NCBI GenBank assembly: GCA_013400975.1
Contig: WBMZ01004703.1
Coordinates: forward strand, 310,001 to 374,000
Source: Atrichornis clamosus
Taxonomy: Eukaryota; Chordata; Aves; Passeriformes; Menuridae
DNA length: 64,000 nt
Direction of reading: 5' to 3'
Under the pieces are notes generated by a model, which did not search any database, had not been told where the DNA came from, and worked only from the letters and a program-made list of their open reading frames with translations. A program made the position numbers and the translations under genes. This document shows positions 36,901 through 49,428 of this stretch, piece after piece. How positions within the stretch are numbered: the stretch's first letter is position 1; each line of letters begins with the position of its first letter.

Positions 36901-39900
36901 TAGTCTCCTGTTAACTCTCTGTGTGGTTCTCTGGCTTCCAGGCTGTCAGTCTATAGAGACAACTCTTAGACCACCTGAGAAAAGTGCAGCTGCACGTTTC
37001 AAGGCCGATCTTTGAAGATCCAGGCTCCAACCACCAACGTCATTAAGAATTGTCTCGTTAGGTTTGTGTGCAGCTGATGATGTTCTCCACAGCAGAGACT
37101 GAACTGAGCCTCCCACTGAGCACTGAAAACGCTGACAAATCCATCATCAGTGCCCTGGCCTCGACTCAAGCTCTCAGAGAGAGTCCAGGAGAGACAGGAG
37201 ATGACAATCCCGTGGGGAGACACGAGTCCAAGCTCACATTCAGGCTTAGCCCTGTATGAAAAATGCCCATCAACCAAAGAGAACAACTGGAAGGAAGATG
37301 TATGAATGGGGGAATGAAGCAATTACAGGAAATAATTGATGCAGTATCTGTAACAGTATCACAAATAGTTACTGCAGGTTTATATTTTAAAAAGTAATAG
37401 AAAATCAATTCAGTGAATAAGCAAACCATTTTGTTGATGAATAATTGGGACAAGGAAGGAGAGAATTAGTTTTTAGGCTTCTTCATGTTTGAACAGTCTA
37501 TTAGTATTTGACAAAAATCATAATTGAAGTGTCAGCTTCATCACAAAATGTAAACTAGGGAGGGAGGCAGGATAAGGGGATTGAATTGTCAGAGTGCTGC
37601 AAAGCCTTGCAGAGACTCAGGGTGTGCCATATGTATCACACAGAGCACAGGCACATCCAGCAAAGCACAACTTCAACAGCAGAGGCAAAGAAAGGCTTCA
37701 CAAAAAAAATCTACCTCTGCCACAGCACAGAAGAAAGAAAAGAATTTCTACCAAAATGGACAGATTCCAGTGGCCTCAAATTTGCCTAAAATCGAAAGCA
37801 ATAACATGGAAAAACCTTGAGGGATGAGTCTGAAAACTTTGAAGAAATCTTGGGTTTTTTAGCACAATAAAGAAGAAAAAAATGACATGATGTTAGTTCT
37901 AAATTATAATTCTGGTCTCAAAGATCTTGAACTTGGCCACTCACCTCAAAACAACAACTGACTCCAGGTACTGATGTAGGGCCTAGTCAAGCTCAGCCAA
38001 AGGAGAAAGGAAGAAGACCAAAACCTCCAAACTTCCCAAGCATCCACATATGTAAGACACATTTTTCATCCACCATTGCATCTGTTCCTATGAAAAACTG
38101 CACCCAGATGGAGCAAAAATGTCAAGTCTGGAGGAAAGCATGGTGTGTGCAGGATCTTCTCCCATCCTCACCTAACTCATGTACTCCCTACACAATCCAC
38201 TGAGACCCAACCTCCTGGAATTTCTGTGGAGGTTCGGTGCAGCAGACTCACCTTATTCCTTCTCTTTTGGCTCCACCATCCCTGCTCAGCAGAAAGAATT
38301 GTCCCTATTCAAAGGTGGGAGAGTGAGATAGTTACCAGGGAAACGGGCTTAGTTTGACAGAGATTTGGAAACCCAAACCCAGCTGGAGATGGGAAATCTG
38401 AGTGTCCTCCCCCAGAAAGCATTTGAAAACTAGATGCAATCTGGCAGTAACTAGAACCCAGTTAACTCTTAACTTCCTTCCCTTTGTGAAGCCATCTTTC
38501 ATTTTCTTTATCTACTTTTGAATAACTCTCTTCTTTGGCTACATGGATTCGAAGGGAATAATAACGAACCCTCCTGAGAGCCAGCATCTCAAAGGGACAC
38601 AGATATATTTTTTGTATTTAGAATGACTACTCTTGCTTATTCAGATGAGGAAAATCCAAGCTGTGCCCCCAGGTGCACACGTGGAACTCTCACTTTAAAC
38701 AAAATTCGACCAACAGAACCCAGCCCAAAACTCCTTCTCAGGCTGGAGCTCAGCACAGTCCAAATGTGCCGTGGATTACTTGGAGAGGGGCTGTAACAAT
38801 GATTGAAAGCACCAGGACAGATCCTGAACTGGTGCAAATCCATGGCAGCTCCACTGATTTACTCCAGGCCACAGGAGAACAAATGGAATTTACACAAGCT
38901 GAGGATGTGAGGCCATCACATTTGAAGACGTGGGTAGTGGAAAATGGTCCTGCACAGAGGAGACAGATCAGTGCAATGTAAATACAACAGCAAAACAAGA
39001 ATAGGGAGGAACTGTTGGAGGTGAAAAGTCCAAGAGTAAGGGCTGCAAGCTGGGCAGGGGAAGATCCAGTGCAGGGAGTTAAGATGCATTTTAAAGGATG
39101 GATTTACAAGAGGTTTGGGGGGTTTTTTTCCAAGAGAGTGGCTTGGGTCTTTTCTAGTCAGAGTCTGCATTTTGTTTATGGGCTTAACTAGCAGGAAGAG
39201 AATTTTAAGAGGGTAAACTCTCAACAGCTGGAAAGGAGAACTGAAAAACACGGATACTTTTTGAAATAAATATTTCTGTAGAAGCCTGGGCTGAGCAGAT
39301 GACACTTGAATGTAGAGCCCAGAAAGTGAGTCACACAGAAACCACAGCCTTGGCCCTGTTCCTCCTCCTGTTCTGGGTGTGACACTTGCAGAGAGCTCAC
39401 GGATCCCAGTTATCACCTTCTGCCCCCGGAGATGGCTTTGGACTGAACTGAAAAGCTGCAAGGAATTTGGTTCCTGATGGACCCTAAAGGCTTTCTTCCT
39501 GAAACAGTTAAAAGATCTAGAGGTTCTACAGAAAGTCTGCTATGAGATACCAACAGGAAGCTTCTAGGGTATGACCCAAACTAAATATCCAGGGAACAAC
39601 TTCCCTTTTATCTCAACCTAGTGAGCATTTTCCTCTTATTTCACCATATTTCCTGACCAGCCTATAATTTGAAGCTGTAATTTGAGCTATAATTTGATAC
39701 AGCAACTGTAAATTTTCTTGGTTTTCCCGAAGCCAGCCAGTTAATACTATTTACAGTAATGTCATTGTCTGGCATTGATATACAGGAATATAACACCACG
39801 TCAGGCAGTTTGACATATTTTAAATTAAAATTGAGAAGATTGTCCTTTCCCATACCAAGTTCCACTGTCGTTAATTAGTCACATATTGTTCCTGAAATTT

Positions 39901-42337
39901 AATTGTTTGAAAGCCATGGTGTTAATTCAGAGATGTACAGGTGGAGATTGCCAGCTGGCAGGCACTGGCTGAGAAATGACATTGACCTTCAAACGTGTGT
40001 CTGCCTCAGCCCTCTGAGAGATCACCTTTTGCAGCTGGAAAAACAAAAACCCAGCTCTTTCCTGGGAGCAGACAAGGACCTTGGGAGTTGGTCTAATTCA
40101 GACACATTAATAAAAGATCAAATGAACTTTTCCTACTTCGAGATGATTCTGACTCCAAATCAGATGTGGCCATTAAAAGTTTCAAAAACTGGAAGCTCTG
40201 TGGTACAGACTTACCAAGAGGCCATGAGAGACAACATTTCTTTTTTAATTTTGATATTTGGAGCTAGAGACAGAACATTTATTACTCTTTGATTTTAGTT
40301 TTCTGATAACAACTGGATTGTGCCCACCATTGCAGGATTAAGGGGGAAATGATTTGTACTCAAGAGGCAGCTTCTAAAATCTACCCACATTCTGGAGCCA
40401 ACAACCTGCTCTCAGATTTCCATTCAGTTCCAGTTACCCTTTGGTCTTAAAAAAACTATTAATCTTTAGTTTAAATATTTGTTATTATATCATTTATCAG
40501 GTTGAAAGTTTAACATTCTTGATACAGAGAGATGAAATTAAAAACATCTTGAGAAGAGCATTCTTGTTATCAATCATGTCATCTTGAACATGTTTAGAAG
40601 CTTGCTGCTGGCACCAGGAATTGATATTTTATTCAAAAGAATGTATTTAAAGAAAATGACAGCGCTTTTCAATTCAGCTTTTCTAAAACAAGAAATCTTT
40701 CAAGTCTTCCAAGCCATGTGGATTTCAACATTCCAGTGATTAAGACTATTTTCAATTATACATGCTTTCCCCATTATTTTTGCATAGCTTCGGGGTAGAT
40801 TTTCAACACTCTGCATGAAGAATTAGACACACAAATCACTCACAACTATTAATGGGAGTTGCACAGATGGTGGAAGAACTGGTACAGAACAAGTAAAACC
40901 AACTCAAACCATCAAAAACTTGAGAAAAACCTGTCATGAACTTTGCAGCCTGGGTGGATCTGCCATTCCTGTTTCTCATCTTGCCAAGCTGCAGACTTCC
41001 AGTAGGCAGCCCCGGAAGTGAAAATGGCAAACAGCCACAGGAAAATTAGAAATGCTGAGAGAAATTCCACAGTTTCACGTCTCCAGGATTTTCAGAGAGC
41101 AACCTTTTGGCCTGGAAAAACAGAGATGGATGACCCTGGGTGACCTACAGGTGCTGGAGCCTCTGGGTGAGCAGTGCAGGGCTCTCCAGCTGGGAGAGGG
41201 ACGATGGGGTGTCCCCGTGTTTCTCTGTTGCCATTTAGAAGAGCTACAACTGAACTGGGAGAGGATGTACAACGTACTGCTCTGGTTTCATCTGGGTGTT
41301 CATTAGAAAAAGAGCTGCAATACGTAAACAATGTCTGTGTTCTATTTTCTTAATCAAAGGAGCCATTAATGATATTGCACAAACTCACTTCATTGCATCC
41401 CTCTGTTGCCTCAGCAATCCACTTTCCTCCAAGAAATGATCTCTATTCTAATTTCATCAATATAACTTCAAAAATAACTTAATTGAAACATTCATTAAAT
41501 CAAACAGATTTCAGGCTAACATTTGTCAGGCTTTAATTCTGTGAAGAAAGCTCCCATTTTCTTTAAAGCCTTTATGACAGCTGTAGATAGAGAGATTGCA
41601 AGAGTGGAAAAGCTCGAGAAGAAGACACAAAGAATGGTTGAAAGCAAGTCCAAACTCACTACTGACATTCCCCCCAGACTTTCAGATATTTCTAAGTGCA
41701 ACAAGTGGTGTTTGATTTTGTTGCACCCTTGGTTTTCTCATAGCATTATAAATGGATTTGAGCAATGCCACCCATGCTTGAACTCAGAGTTGAAGCAAGG
41801 AACATACCAAGATATTTGGAATTACAACACTGCATTGCCAACTCTCCCTCCCCACACAAACCCTTTCCTGTGTTTGTAATATGCAGTTTCAAAACCAAGC
41901 TCAAATAATTTTGGTTTTGCCCTCAAGCATAAGTGTAGTTCAAAAACATACAAGCTGGGTTTTGTGACCAAAATTATTCTCCTTTTGTATATTCTCAGAC
42001 AGCAAAGTACAAAGTCCAATTGTTCAGTTTCAGCTGAAGAAATGTATAATTAAGTAATGCAGTGTTCTTCATTATCCTGTCAGAATTTCCCTGAATGGAA
42101 TTTCATCACAGCTGGATTTGAGCTATTCAGGAGAGTAATAGTAAGGCAATAAACTATATAAAAAGTGTACAAATGTCTGAAGGGTGCTCTTGATAGAGAA
42201 GCTGCACATCCTGAAGAGTTCCTGCCATGTTCTCTGCTGAATATCTCAATACCCAACTGCAACCCATAGCATCAACTGTCCTGATTTGTCCATTTTAAGG
42301 CTCCCTGGAAAAATAAAACTGTCTTCTGTCATTTCAG
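33976..42337. other. Unique DNA without recognised genes
   Basis: A GC-rich patch continues from the CR1 to about 34350, with a 133-codon frame of no known family. From 35000 the DNA is mostly AT-rich. The stretch 36550-36920 looks like possible conserved non-coding sequence. Frames of note are a 152-codon minus frame at 35533-35991, a 181-codon minus frame at 38916-39461, a 129-codon plus frame at 39903-40292 and a 118-codon plus frame at 41523-41879 with a Lys/Glu-rich start. None shows a recognisable domain. Confidence 0.55.
36550..36920. promoter_or_regulatory. Candidate conserved non-coding block
   Basis: This block has no long open frame, little simple repeat except one A10 run, and several homeodomain-type cores, including ACTAATTAATTTG at about 36737 and TGTTAATCAG. 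It resembles developmental enhancers in texture, but I cannot measure conservation from one sequence, so the call is a guess from composition. Confidence 0.15.
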
Positions 42338-42382
42338 ATGTTTCTGGGTTGTAGCTTGTTGCATAGACAAAGACTGAAAGAG
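42338..42382 (+). other. Unproven 45-bp microexon-like segment
   Basis: This segment combines a strong acceptor, CTGTCTTCTGTCATTTCAG, with a strong donor, AAAGAG then GTAAGT. The 45 bases between them begin with ATG and are open in that frame: MFLGCSLLHRQRLKE. The length is a multiple of three. Judged by splice signals alone it is among the best exon candidates in the window. It has no recognisable protein match and could be a non-coding RNA exon or chance. Confidence 0.2.
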
Positions 42383-45300
42383 GTAAGTTGTATGTGTACA
42401 GAACACAATCATTTCTATACCCAGGGATTTTTAAAGTTAAATGAAGATTCTGGCTCAAGAGGTAGGTTCTGAATCAAACCCAGAACAGCAAAATGGTGAG
42501 CAAATGGAAAGTTTACAGCCAGAAGTTATGAATCATAAGTCCATAAAACTGGGTGCATATGTTTCCTGATTTACTTCTCGGAAATTTTCTGTTCTCTTAC
42601 TGCCATGTTTTGTTCTTCTGCAACCCAACAAGCCAGCAATGAAAAGCAGTGAGAAAGGCGTGTGCCTTGCACACCTTTACCGGGAAAAGGCATTTGGAGA
42701 ATATTCACCTTCACCTCTTAAACCTCACTGCTGGCACCTTGGGATTCCCAGCTTCTGCTGGGAGAAAGCAAATGTGCCCATTTCTTTGGGGGTCTCCAGC
42801 TCCTTGTCCCACCCTCTGGGGGGAAATACGGATCTGGAAAGAGAGAGGGAGCAAGGACATGGAGCCTCAACAGCAGCAAAGCTGGAGGAAGGGCTTGACC
42901 TAAATTTAGTTATTTCAGGGATGACTCAGGGAAGTGAAGAACAGTTTGTGACTTCATAAAATGAAATTTGTCTTACAGCTATAAAAGGTATTTAAGACAG
43001 GTGTCAAAGACAGCATCCCTTGCCAAGGAGGAGGAGATTTACTTAACTCAGGACATATGAGAATAGGAACAAAAAACCAAACACAAAACCAAAAAACGCC
43101 ACCAAACCAAACCTTTCAAGCAGTCTGTTTTTATACAAGGTGTTTCTAAATACCTGACCAGAGCTCACTTGGCAGCATTTCTTGGCATATAAAAATATTT
43201 ACAGGCATCACAAATAATTTATGGCTGCAAGTACCAAAAACTCACTAATGTTAAGTGTTCACCTACCTTATAGAACTGTAAATGTTTACAAAAACTAGAA
43301 AGAAGACATCTGCTAAGCCTAACGCTTTGGTAGTTGAGTGAAACAATTTAAAAATTTATACTTACTGGGATTTATGGTTGTCGTTTTTAGTATGATCTTT
43401 GCAGGGATGATTTGTGTTCTTATTTGAGAATCAGGAATATGTATGTATTTCATGGCATAAGGTCTACTGCATAAGAAAATCTTGATAAGCACTGAAAAAG
43501 AATGTAGATAAATATCCTAGCACATACATCTGCTCCTTCCCTTGACACCTCTTGGAATCAGAATGGCAAAAGAGGTGAGTAACTGCAGCATTCTCATCTT
43601 TGTAACTCTTCTGGAGCGTAAGATACAGTTACACTGCAAGTGAACTCTTATTGCATCATATAGTCTCAAAATGAACAGTAATCTATTTTTACTTAGGAAA
43701 AAACAGACTGTGTATCTCATCTGTTCAGCTATATTTTATGCCCAGCTGCTTTTTATGTCCTTGTTTCAGATAAAAAGATCCTGGAATCTTTCAAGTGCCT
43801 CAGAGAGCCCATTTTGCCCAACCTCCTGAAAAGAAGGCTTTCAAAAGCTGGGCACTAAGAGGCTGACCTGCAGCAAGGAGGACACACAACAGCTCTTAGA
43901 GCTCTGCAGTAGCACCACATTGACATCTTTCTTGGGAAAAAAATGGACTTATAGCCACAGTTCATGCCTACAGGTCCTTAAACATATGACAAAAGGTTAA
44001 TTAAAACCAAGCATGAAAGAAGATAAGCTGGGCCAATAAGCACATCGTGGTTTGAACAGCAAAGCCCAAACAAGATGAGCCAACAGCACCTTAGGAGGAC
44101 ACCCACAGCCAGCTGCCAGCACCAGGACAGCTGGAAATGACTGCTGGGTGCTGGCACAGGCTGATAAAAGCAGTCAGGCATGGCAGAGGCCTCAGAGGGT
44201 ACAGACTGCCACCTTCTCAACATTTCCAATGTCATCGTGTCATACAGGATGCAGCACCAAAGGGTTCTTTCCATTATTATTCTGCACTTTCAAATCAAAT
44301 GGATACGAAGACATTTTAAAAATCCATTCAGATGCTAAATAAGCAGCCACGTTTTCAGGAGTTGCTGAGGTTCCATTCAACAATGAAGCAAACAGGTTTT
44401 GAGCTTTCAGCTCCTGTTCTCATTTGAAGTTTAGAAATCTTTGTTTGCATGTCTAAGCAGGAAGAAAAAATTATCCCGTATCCAGTTATCCAAACATCCA
44501 GTTCAAGGCCCAGCTGCAGCTGCCTGCCCATATACAACACAGGACTCAGAATTAATCTCCTTATTTCCACTCTTCCCAGTTTCAGTCCTCTCTTCCACAA
44601 CACATTCCTCCTCCAGATCACCTGCAATTGAGAGCTAGCAATGTTTTCTTTAAAGAACACATCCACAGTAAACACAATTTCCCCCTGGCAGTGTGGCTGG
44701 GATGTGCCAGCTAGAACAGTCATGGATGTGCTGTGTTGAAATAACCCACACAAGCCTGTGAAACATTTAACATTTAAGTAATGCTGCAGATCTGCATCAA
44801 AAAGGAAATGCTCTTGTTTTACCAGTTTTGGAGCTTTACTTAAAGGCAACTTCCACCAGGCAAAGGTGGGAATCCTCAAGCAAAATTCCAAGTGGACATG
44901 GGTAGAGTGGCGCAGGACACAGGGTCTGAGTCACACAAGTGCTGTCAGCACAGCTCTGAGCCTCCCATTCCTGCCCCTTTGGGGAATTTTTAATGTGCAC
45001 AGCGTGTGCAGACACAACCTGCACAGGCACTCAGAGTGCTGCCTTACTCAAAGGCTCTCAGACGGGGTAGAATAGACAGGAAATAAAGATTTGACAGTAA
45101 ATTTCCTTTTCAGTCCACGCAGAAATTCACAGAGGTTGGGGAAAACCACTGTAAATAGTGGGGGAACAATGGTGTCAGAGGTGTTACCTCCTGCTGAAGA
45201 ATTAAAAATGAGTCTTCAAATACCTGTATCTTCCAAAAGCCACCTACATATTTTTTCTTCTTTTTTTTTTTTAATAGAAATGGAAGAGAACACTGACCAA

Positions 45301-48300
45301 ATTGCAGCATGGACATTAACACAATCAGAATGCACAGAACAGGGTCAATCATCAGCCTACACTCAGGAACAAACCCAGGCTTAGTAAGAATATGGACTAC
45401 CAGGAGAACAAACAGAAGAAAAATCATACTTTTCACATTACTGATAAAAATTCTTTCCCTCAATGAAAGCTGTCTTATAAAAAAAAAGAGAAATTATAAA
45501 GATTCCCGGCACGTCCCATGTGTAAAAAGACTCACTCAGTAATGCACCACATAATTTTCGTTTCGGTCTAAAGTATCATAACAGATGGGGTCCCAGTAGT
45601 CAAAAGTAAGCACGTTATGATTATTGGCAGCCATTAAACTTATGCTAATAAATGACATTATGAAGTAATATGTTGTGCCTAACATTGTAAAAGTTCATGA
45701 TGATAGTTTACAAGGGAAAAATATTGAAAAATCATCATTTGAGGAACAGCAAAAAGGAACAGAATGATAGAACATTTAGGCAAAAGAAATTCCAAGTCTT
45801 TTTTAAAATCAGAGAGTTACCATTTGTTATTACTTTAAAAAATACTCTGCATAAGGCAAATGGCTCTTTTTTTAATATCTCAGCCATTCTATATTGGAGG
45901 GCAGCAAGTGCCTTAATAAAAAAGCACGCAGTGATGTTAAAAACAAACCAGTTATCAATTAGTCAAAGCCAGGCAGTAACTTGACTTTCTGTCCTCTTTT
46001 ACTTCCTAATCATTTGTTGTCTCCTTTACTTCATAGTAACTGCAGGTCTGCTGACTCCCAAAGAGGTTCAAGGTGACCATGCCAGGTCATTCAGCTCTAC
46101 TTATTGGCCTCATATTCAGGCCCAGACCTGGCTGGAGAGAAGCAATTTGTTTAACATGATTCAAGCTTTATTGAACATTTGAGATCTTTCTTCCCTTTCC
46201 ATATCAGTTTTCTCAAATAAATATTTATGCTTTTTTTTTCTGAAAAGCTGAGGGGCAGTGCTTATGGTTTTGTGCTCATACAATATTTCTGCATTTTTTT
46301 GCTATTATTTTGTTATCATTTTTGTTCTTAATCATTTAATGTGAACGTTGGTTGGGTTTTACTGCACATTTAGTAAATGCTTTGAGCTGTGCAGAAGAGC
46401 CTACACTGACATGAACAAGAGCCACCAAAACTCAGTTACAAAGACCACACAAAGCATGGGAGACACACCACTTTGCTGCCAGTCCAGTTCTCTCTGTTCC
46501 TCACTCCCAGGGATGCCAGGGGCTGGACCTGTGTGTTATCCTGTAGGACCATCCCAGATCTGCTGGCCAGACCGAGCTCTGCCAGAAATCTCAGGACAAG
46601 AACATGATGGAATATTTCCTGTATTGCACATTCCAGCACTATGGGCTGCCTAAAAAGCTGCAGCTTCACTTAGATTTGAACAGGAACCAACCCCTTTCCC
46701 AGATTCTGGCTGCTCTTGGCCAAATGCAAACCAAGCTGGAAGCAAGAGTGCACAATTCCTGCAGGGAGTGTTCGGGAAGGCAGAGGCACCCATCAGTGCT
46801 TGTGCAGGGCCTCCAAAATGCTGAGGCCAGGTCCACAGCCAGCTGAGCAGATCCCGTTGGTGAGGAACTGCTCACAAGGGTTTAGGAAAGCTGTTGTTGC
46901 TGCAAGAGCTCGTCAGCGTGGGACTCATTAATGGCTGCTGCAGTCAATAGAAATACAGGCCAAGGGCAGGGGACCTCAGCTTCATTAAGACTCCCAGTCA
47001 ATCTTAAAAGGTGCTCCAAAGGTTCTTCTGCAGCCTCTCAGAGCCCTTGTTCAAACAGGTCTTCAGGCACTAAATCAGGCTGACAACTCGTGACCCTTTG
47101 GAACAGCCCCCTCTTTCCCAAACAAACGAGACAGCAATTTCTTAAAGGCAACTCGTTCTTGCTTTTATCTCTTGCTACAGGAGGACAAGCCATGAATAAA
47201 ATTAGTTAATTAAAATAATGGAAGGTTGATATAATTTTGCAATGTTTCTCTCTCTATGGAAAACACCTTGTAAAAAATTATATCCCATATCTTCCTTTTC
47301 CTTCCCACTTACCAATGAGAATAATAAATAATCTGGAAATAAAATAAATCCAAACAGCGTGGTGAAGGATCACAGGCCTGTTTAAGAGCCTGGTACAATC
47401 TAAATCATGCTGCATCCAATAGGATCATCCAGAAATTATGGAATACGTCCTGGAAGCTCTAGATAATGGTTGAAATTCTGCTTGCAGTAGCACTAGAATA
47501 TTTTACACTATGTCATGAAGCAAACGTGAACACATACCAAAAAAACCATAAGCAACAAATCTACAACGGATTTTTTTATTCTTGGTTATACAAAGGAAAG
47601 CAGCACAATAAAGATACACATTTATTCTTAAATTAAGGTTTTTACTGCTGAGCTATCCATAATCCTGGAGAATATCACCGTAAGACATACAAGACACGTC
47701 AAGAAACAGAGAAGGAAGTTGGCTGATGAGGTTTAAGGATCAATATATTGAAAATGAAGTAAATCCTTCCCTTGAAGACAAATGGAAAGCAAGGAAACAA
47801 ATGGAAATATTGTGGTCTAACACTTGAAATCCAAAAAGTGAGTCCAAGGAGTATCAGACAACCTTCTAGGCATAAGGAATATCAATCCCCAAGCCATCTA
47901 CACACTGACTCGGGACCTGATTTACATCTATGCTAAACGCATTGTTTTGTATAGAATGGTGCAGGTTTCACTTCAGGCTGCATTTTCCTGGAGAGCTACT
48001 CCTTGGCATTGTGCAAGCACAGCCAATACTCTTTATATGTTCTTAATCTGTGAAATACCCTTTCCCTCAGTCTCCATGCCCACTTATAAATTTGATCTCT
48101 TTTATGTTCCTCACGAAAGCGTGGCTCTTCCCAGGGCAGCCCAGCTGAGCTCCAGCTTACAAGTGTATTTATTGAAGGAAGTACAGCAGTAACAACTGTT
48201 CTTTTGTCTCTGTGAGAAAAGGCTGCCTAGAGCCAATTATCGTTTATCACTCCAGATACACATTTTATGATCTTTGTGTTCAGCCAAAAGGTGGTGTAAG

Positions 48301-48846
48301 AATAAGGAGCCAATTTAATATCTTCAAGTTCAATCACATCAAAAAGGATCCCTTACTTGCAATGTATGTTGTTCAGTATAATTGTCAGATTTTATTAATT
48401 TTGCATGCTAAGCTGGAAACATTAGGCACAGGTTTCTTCTTGGGAGAGCAGCAAAGCTAAAAACAGCACAAGCACCAGAGGAAACTGTGTTTATAATTGC
48501 TCTGTTTCTTAGTTGGACTTTGTCAGCTCAACTTGGGTGGCAGCATGACATGGAGAGAAAAAGCTCTCTTTGATTTTGAAAAGGTTGTTTGCAGGTGTCA
48601 AAACAAAGTCTACTAGGAAACCAAGGGAAAAATTAAATGCTGTGAGCCATTATTGCAGGTGTGCTCCAGTGAAAATTTTCATCCTTTTATTTTTACCTCA
48701 GTAAATACGTTGTGCAGATGAGGCCAAACGTAGCTTGGAAGGAATTTAAAATACTGTAAGCTTACAGTGAAGCTTAAATTTAAATTTCTTGGTCCAAACA
48801 CCCAGATTAGAAATTATTCATCCTACTCACTGGAGGCAGGAATACA

Positions 48847-49428
48847 ATGCAGGGTGATAATGAGCAGGCACCAAACATGCCAGAAGAGGCATTTCTGCCC
48901 CTGCACAGATGTAACTCAGCACTCACCCTTTGTGTGCCCTGGCAGTCCCTGTCCCCGGGCAGGGGACAGCGCTGGTGTCACACTGGGAGGGAGGGCCAGG
49001 GCTGCACAGGCTCAGCCCCTGCCCGGGATCCCAACCCTTGGAGCAGCTCACACCTTCCTGGAGTGCTCTCTCCACTGCCAGCTCAAGTCTGGGCTTGGGT
49101 TTGGCACAGAATGACTCTGGCACGGGTTTGGCTCAGGAGCAGAGAAAGCAGCTGCTGGCAGGGTTTTTACAGGGCCATGGCTGGGAGAGGAATTGCTCCT
49201 ACCATCCCACAGCTAGGCTTTGGGTTAGGGCAGAGACTGCCTTTTCATTACTGTACATGTAGGGACACATTTAATGACGACAGAGATTTTCTCTGGGGAG
49301 AAATAAAGACCTTCAGAAGCGCTTCAGGGTTTGTAACCCAGCCTGAAGGAGCATCCCCTGCAATATCCTGGCACCAGGATTTGGAGTCTTTCATGCAAGC
49401 ATGCCCATATTGGTACAAAAATTATTAG
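48847..49428 (+). other. Longest open frame, 193 codons, probably not a gene
   Basis: The frame opens at an ATG in a weak initiation context (TACAATGC) and runs 193 codons through a GC-rich patch at 48900-49180. The product would be rich in Pro, Gly, Trp and Ser, with no signal peptide, membrane segment or recognisable domain. GC-rich DNA has few stop codons, so a frame of this length is not surprising in 64 kb. No splice signals clearly frame it. I treat it as spurious unless conservation or transcription is shown. Confidence 0.12.

Noticed and set aside
41516..41879. Both strands open with protein-like text (plus strand EIARVEKLEKKTQRM)
   Set aside because: Opposite strands are open over the same bases, splice signals are mediocre and no family is recognised.
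44890..44945. tRNA A-box-like word (TGGGTAGAGTGG)
   Set aside because: No B box of the GGTTCGANTCC type at the right distance and no cloverleaf; not a tRNA gene.
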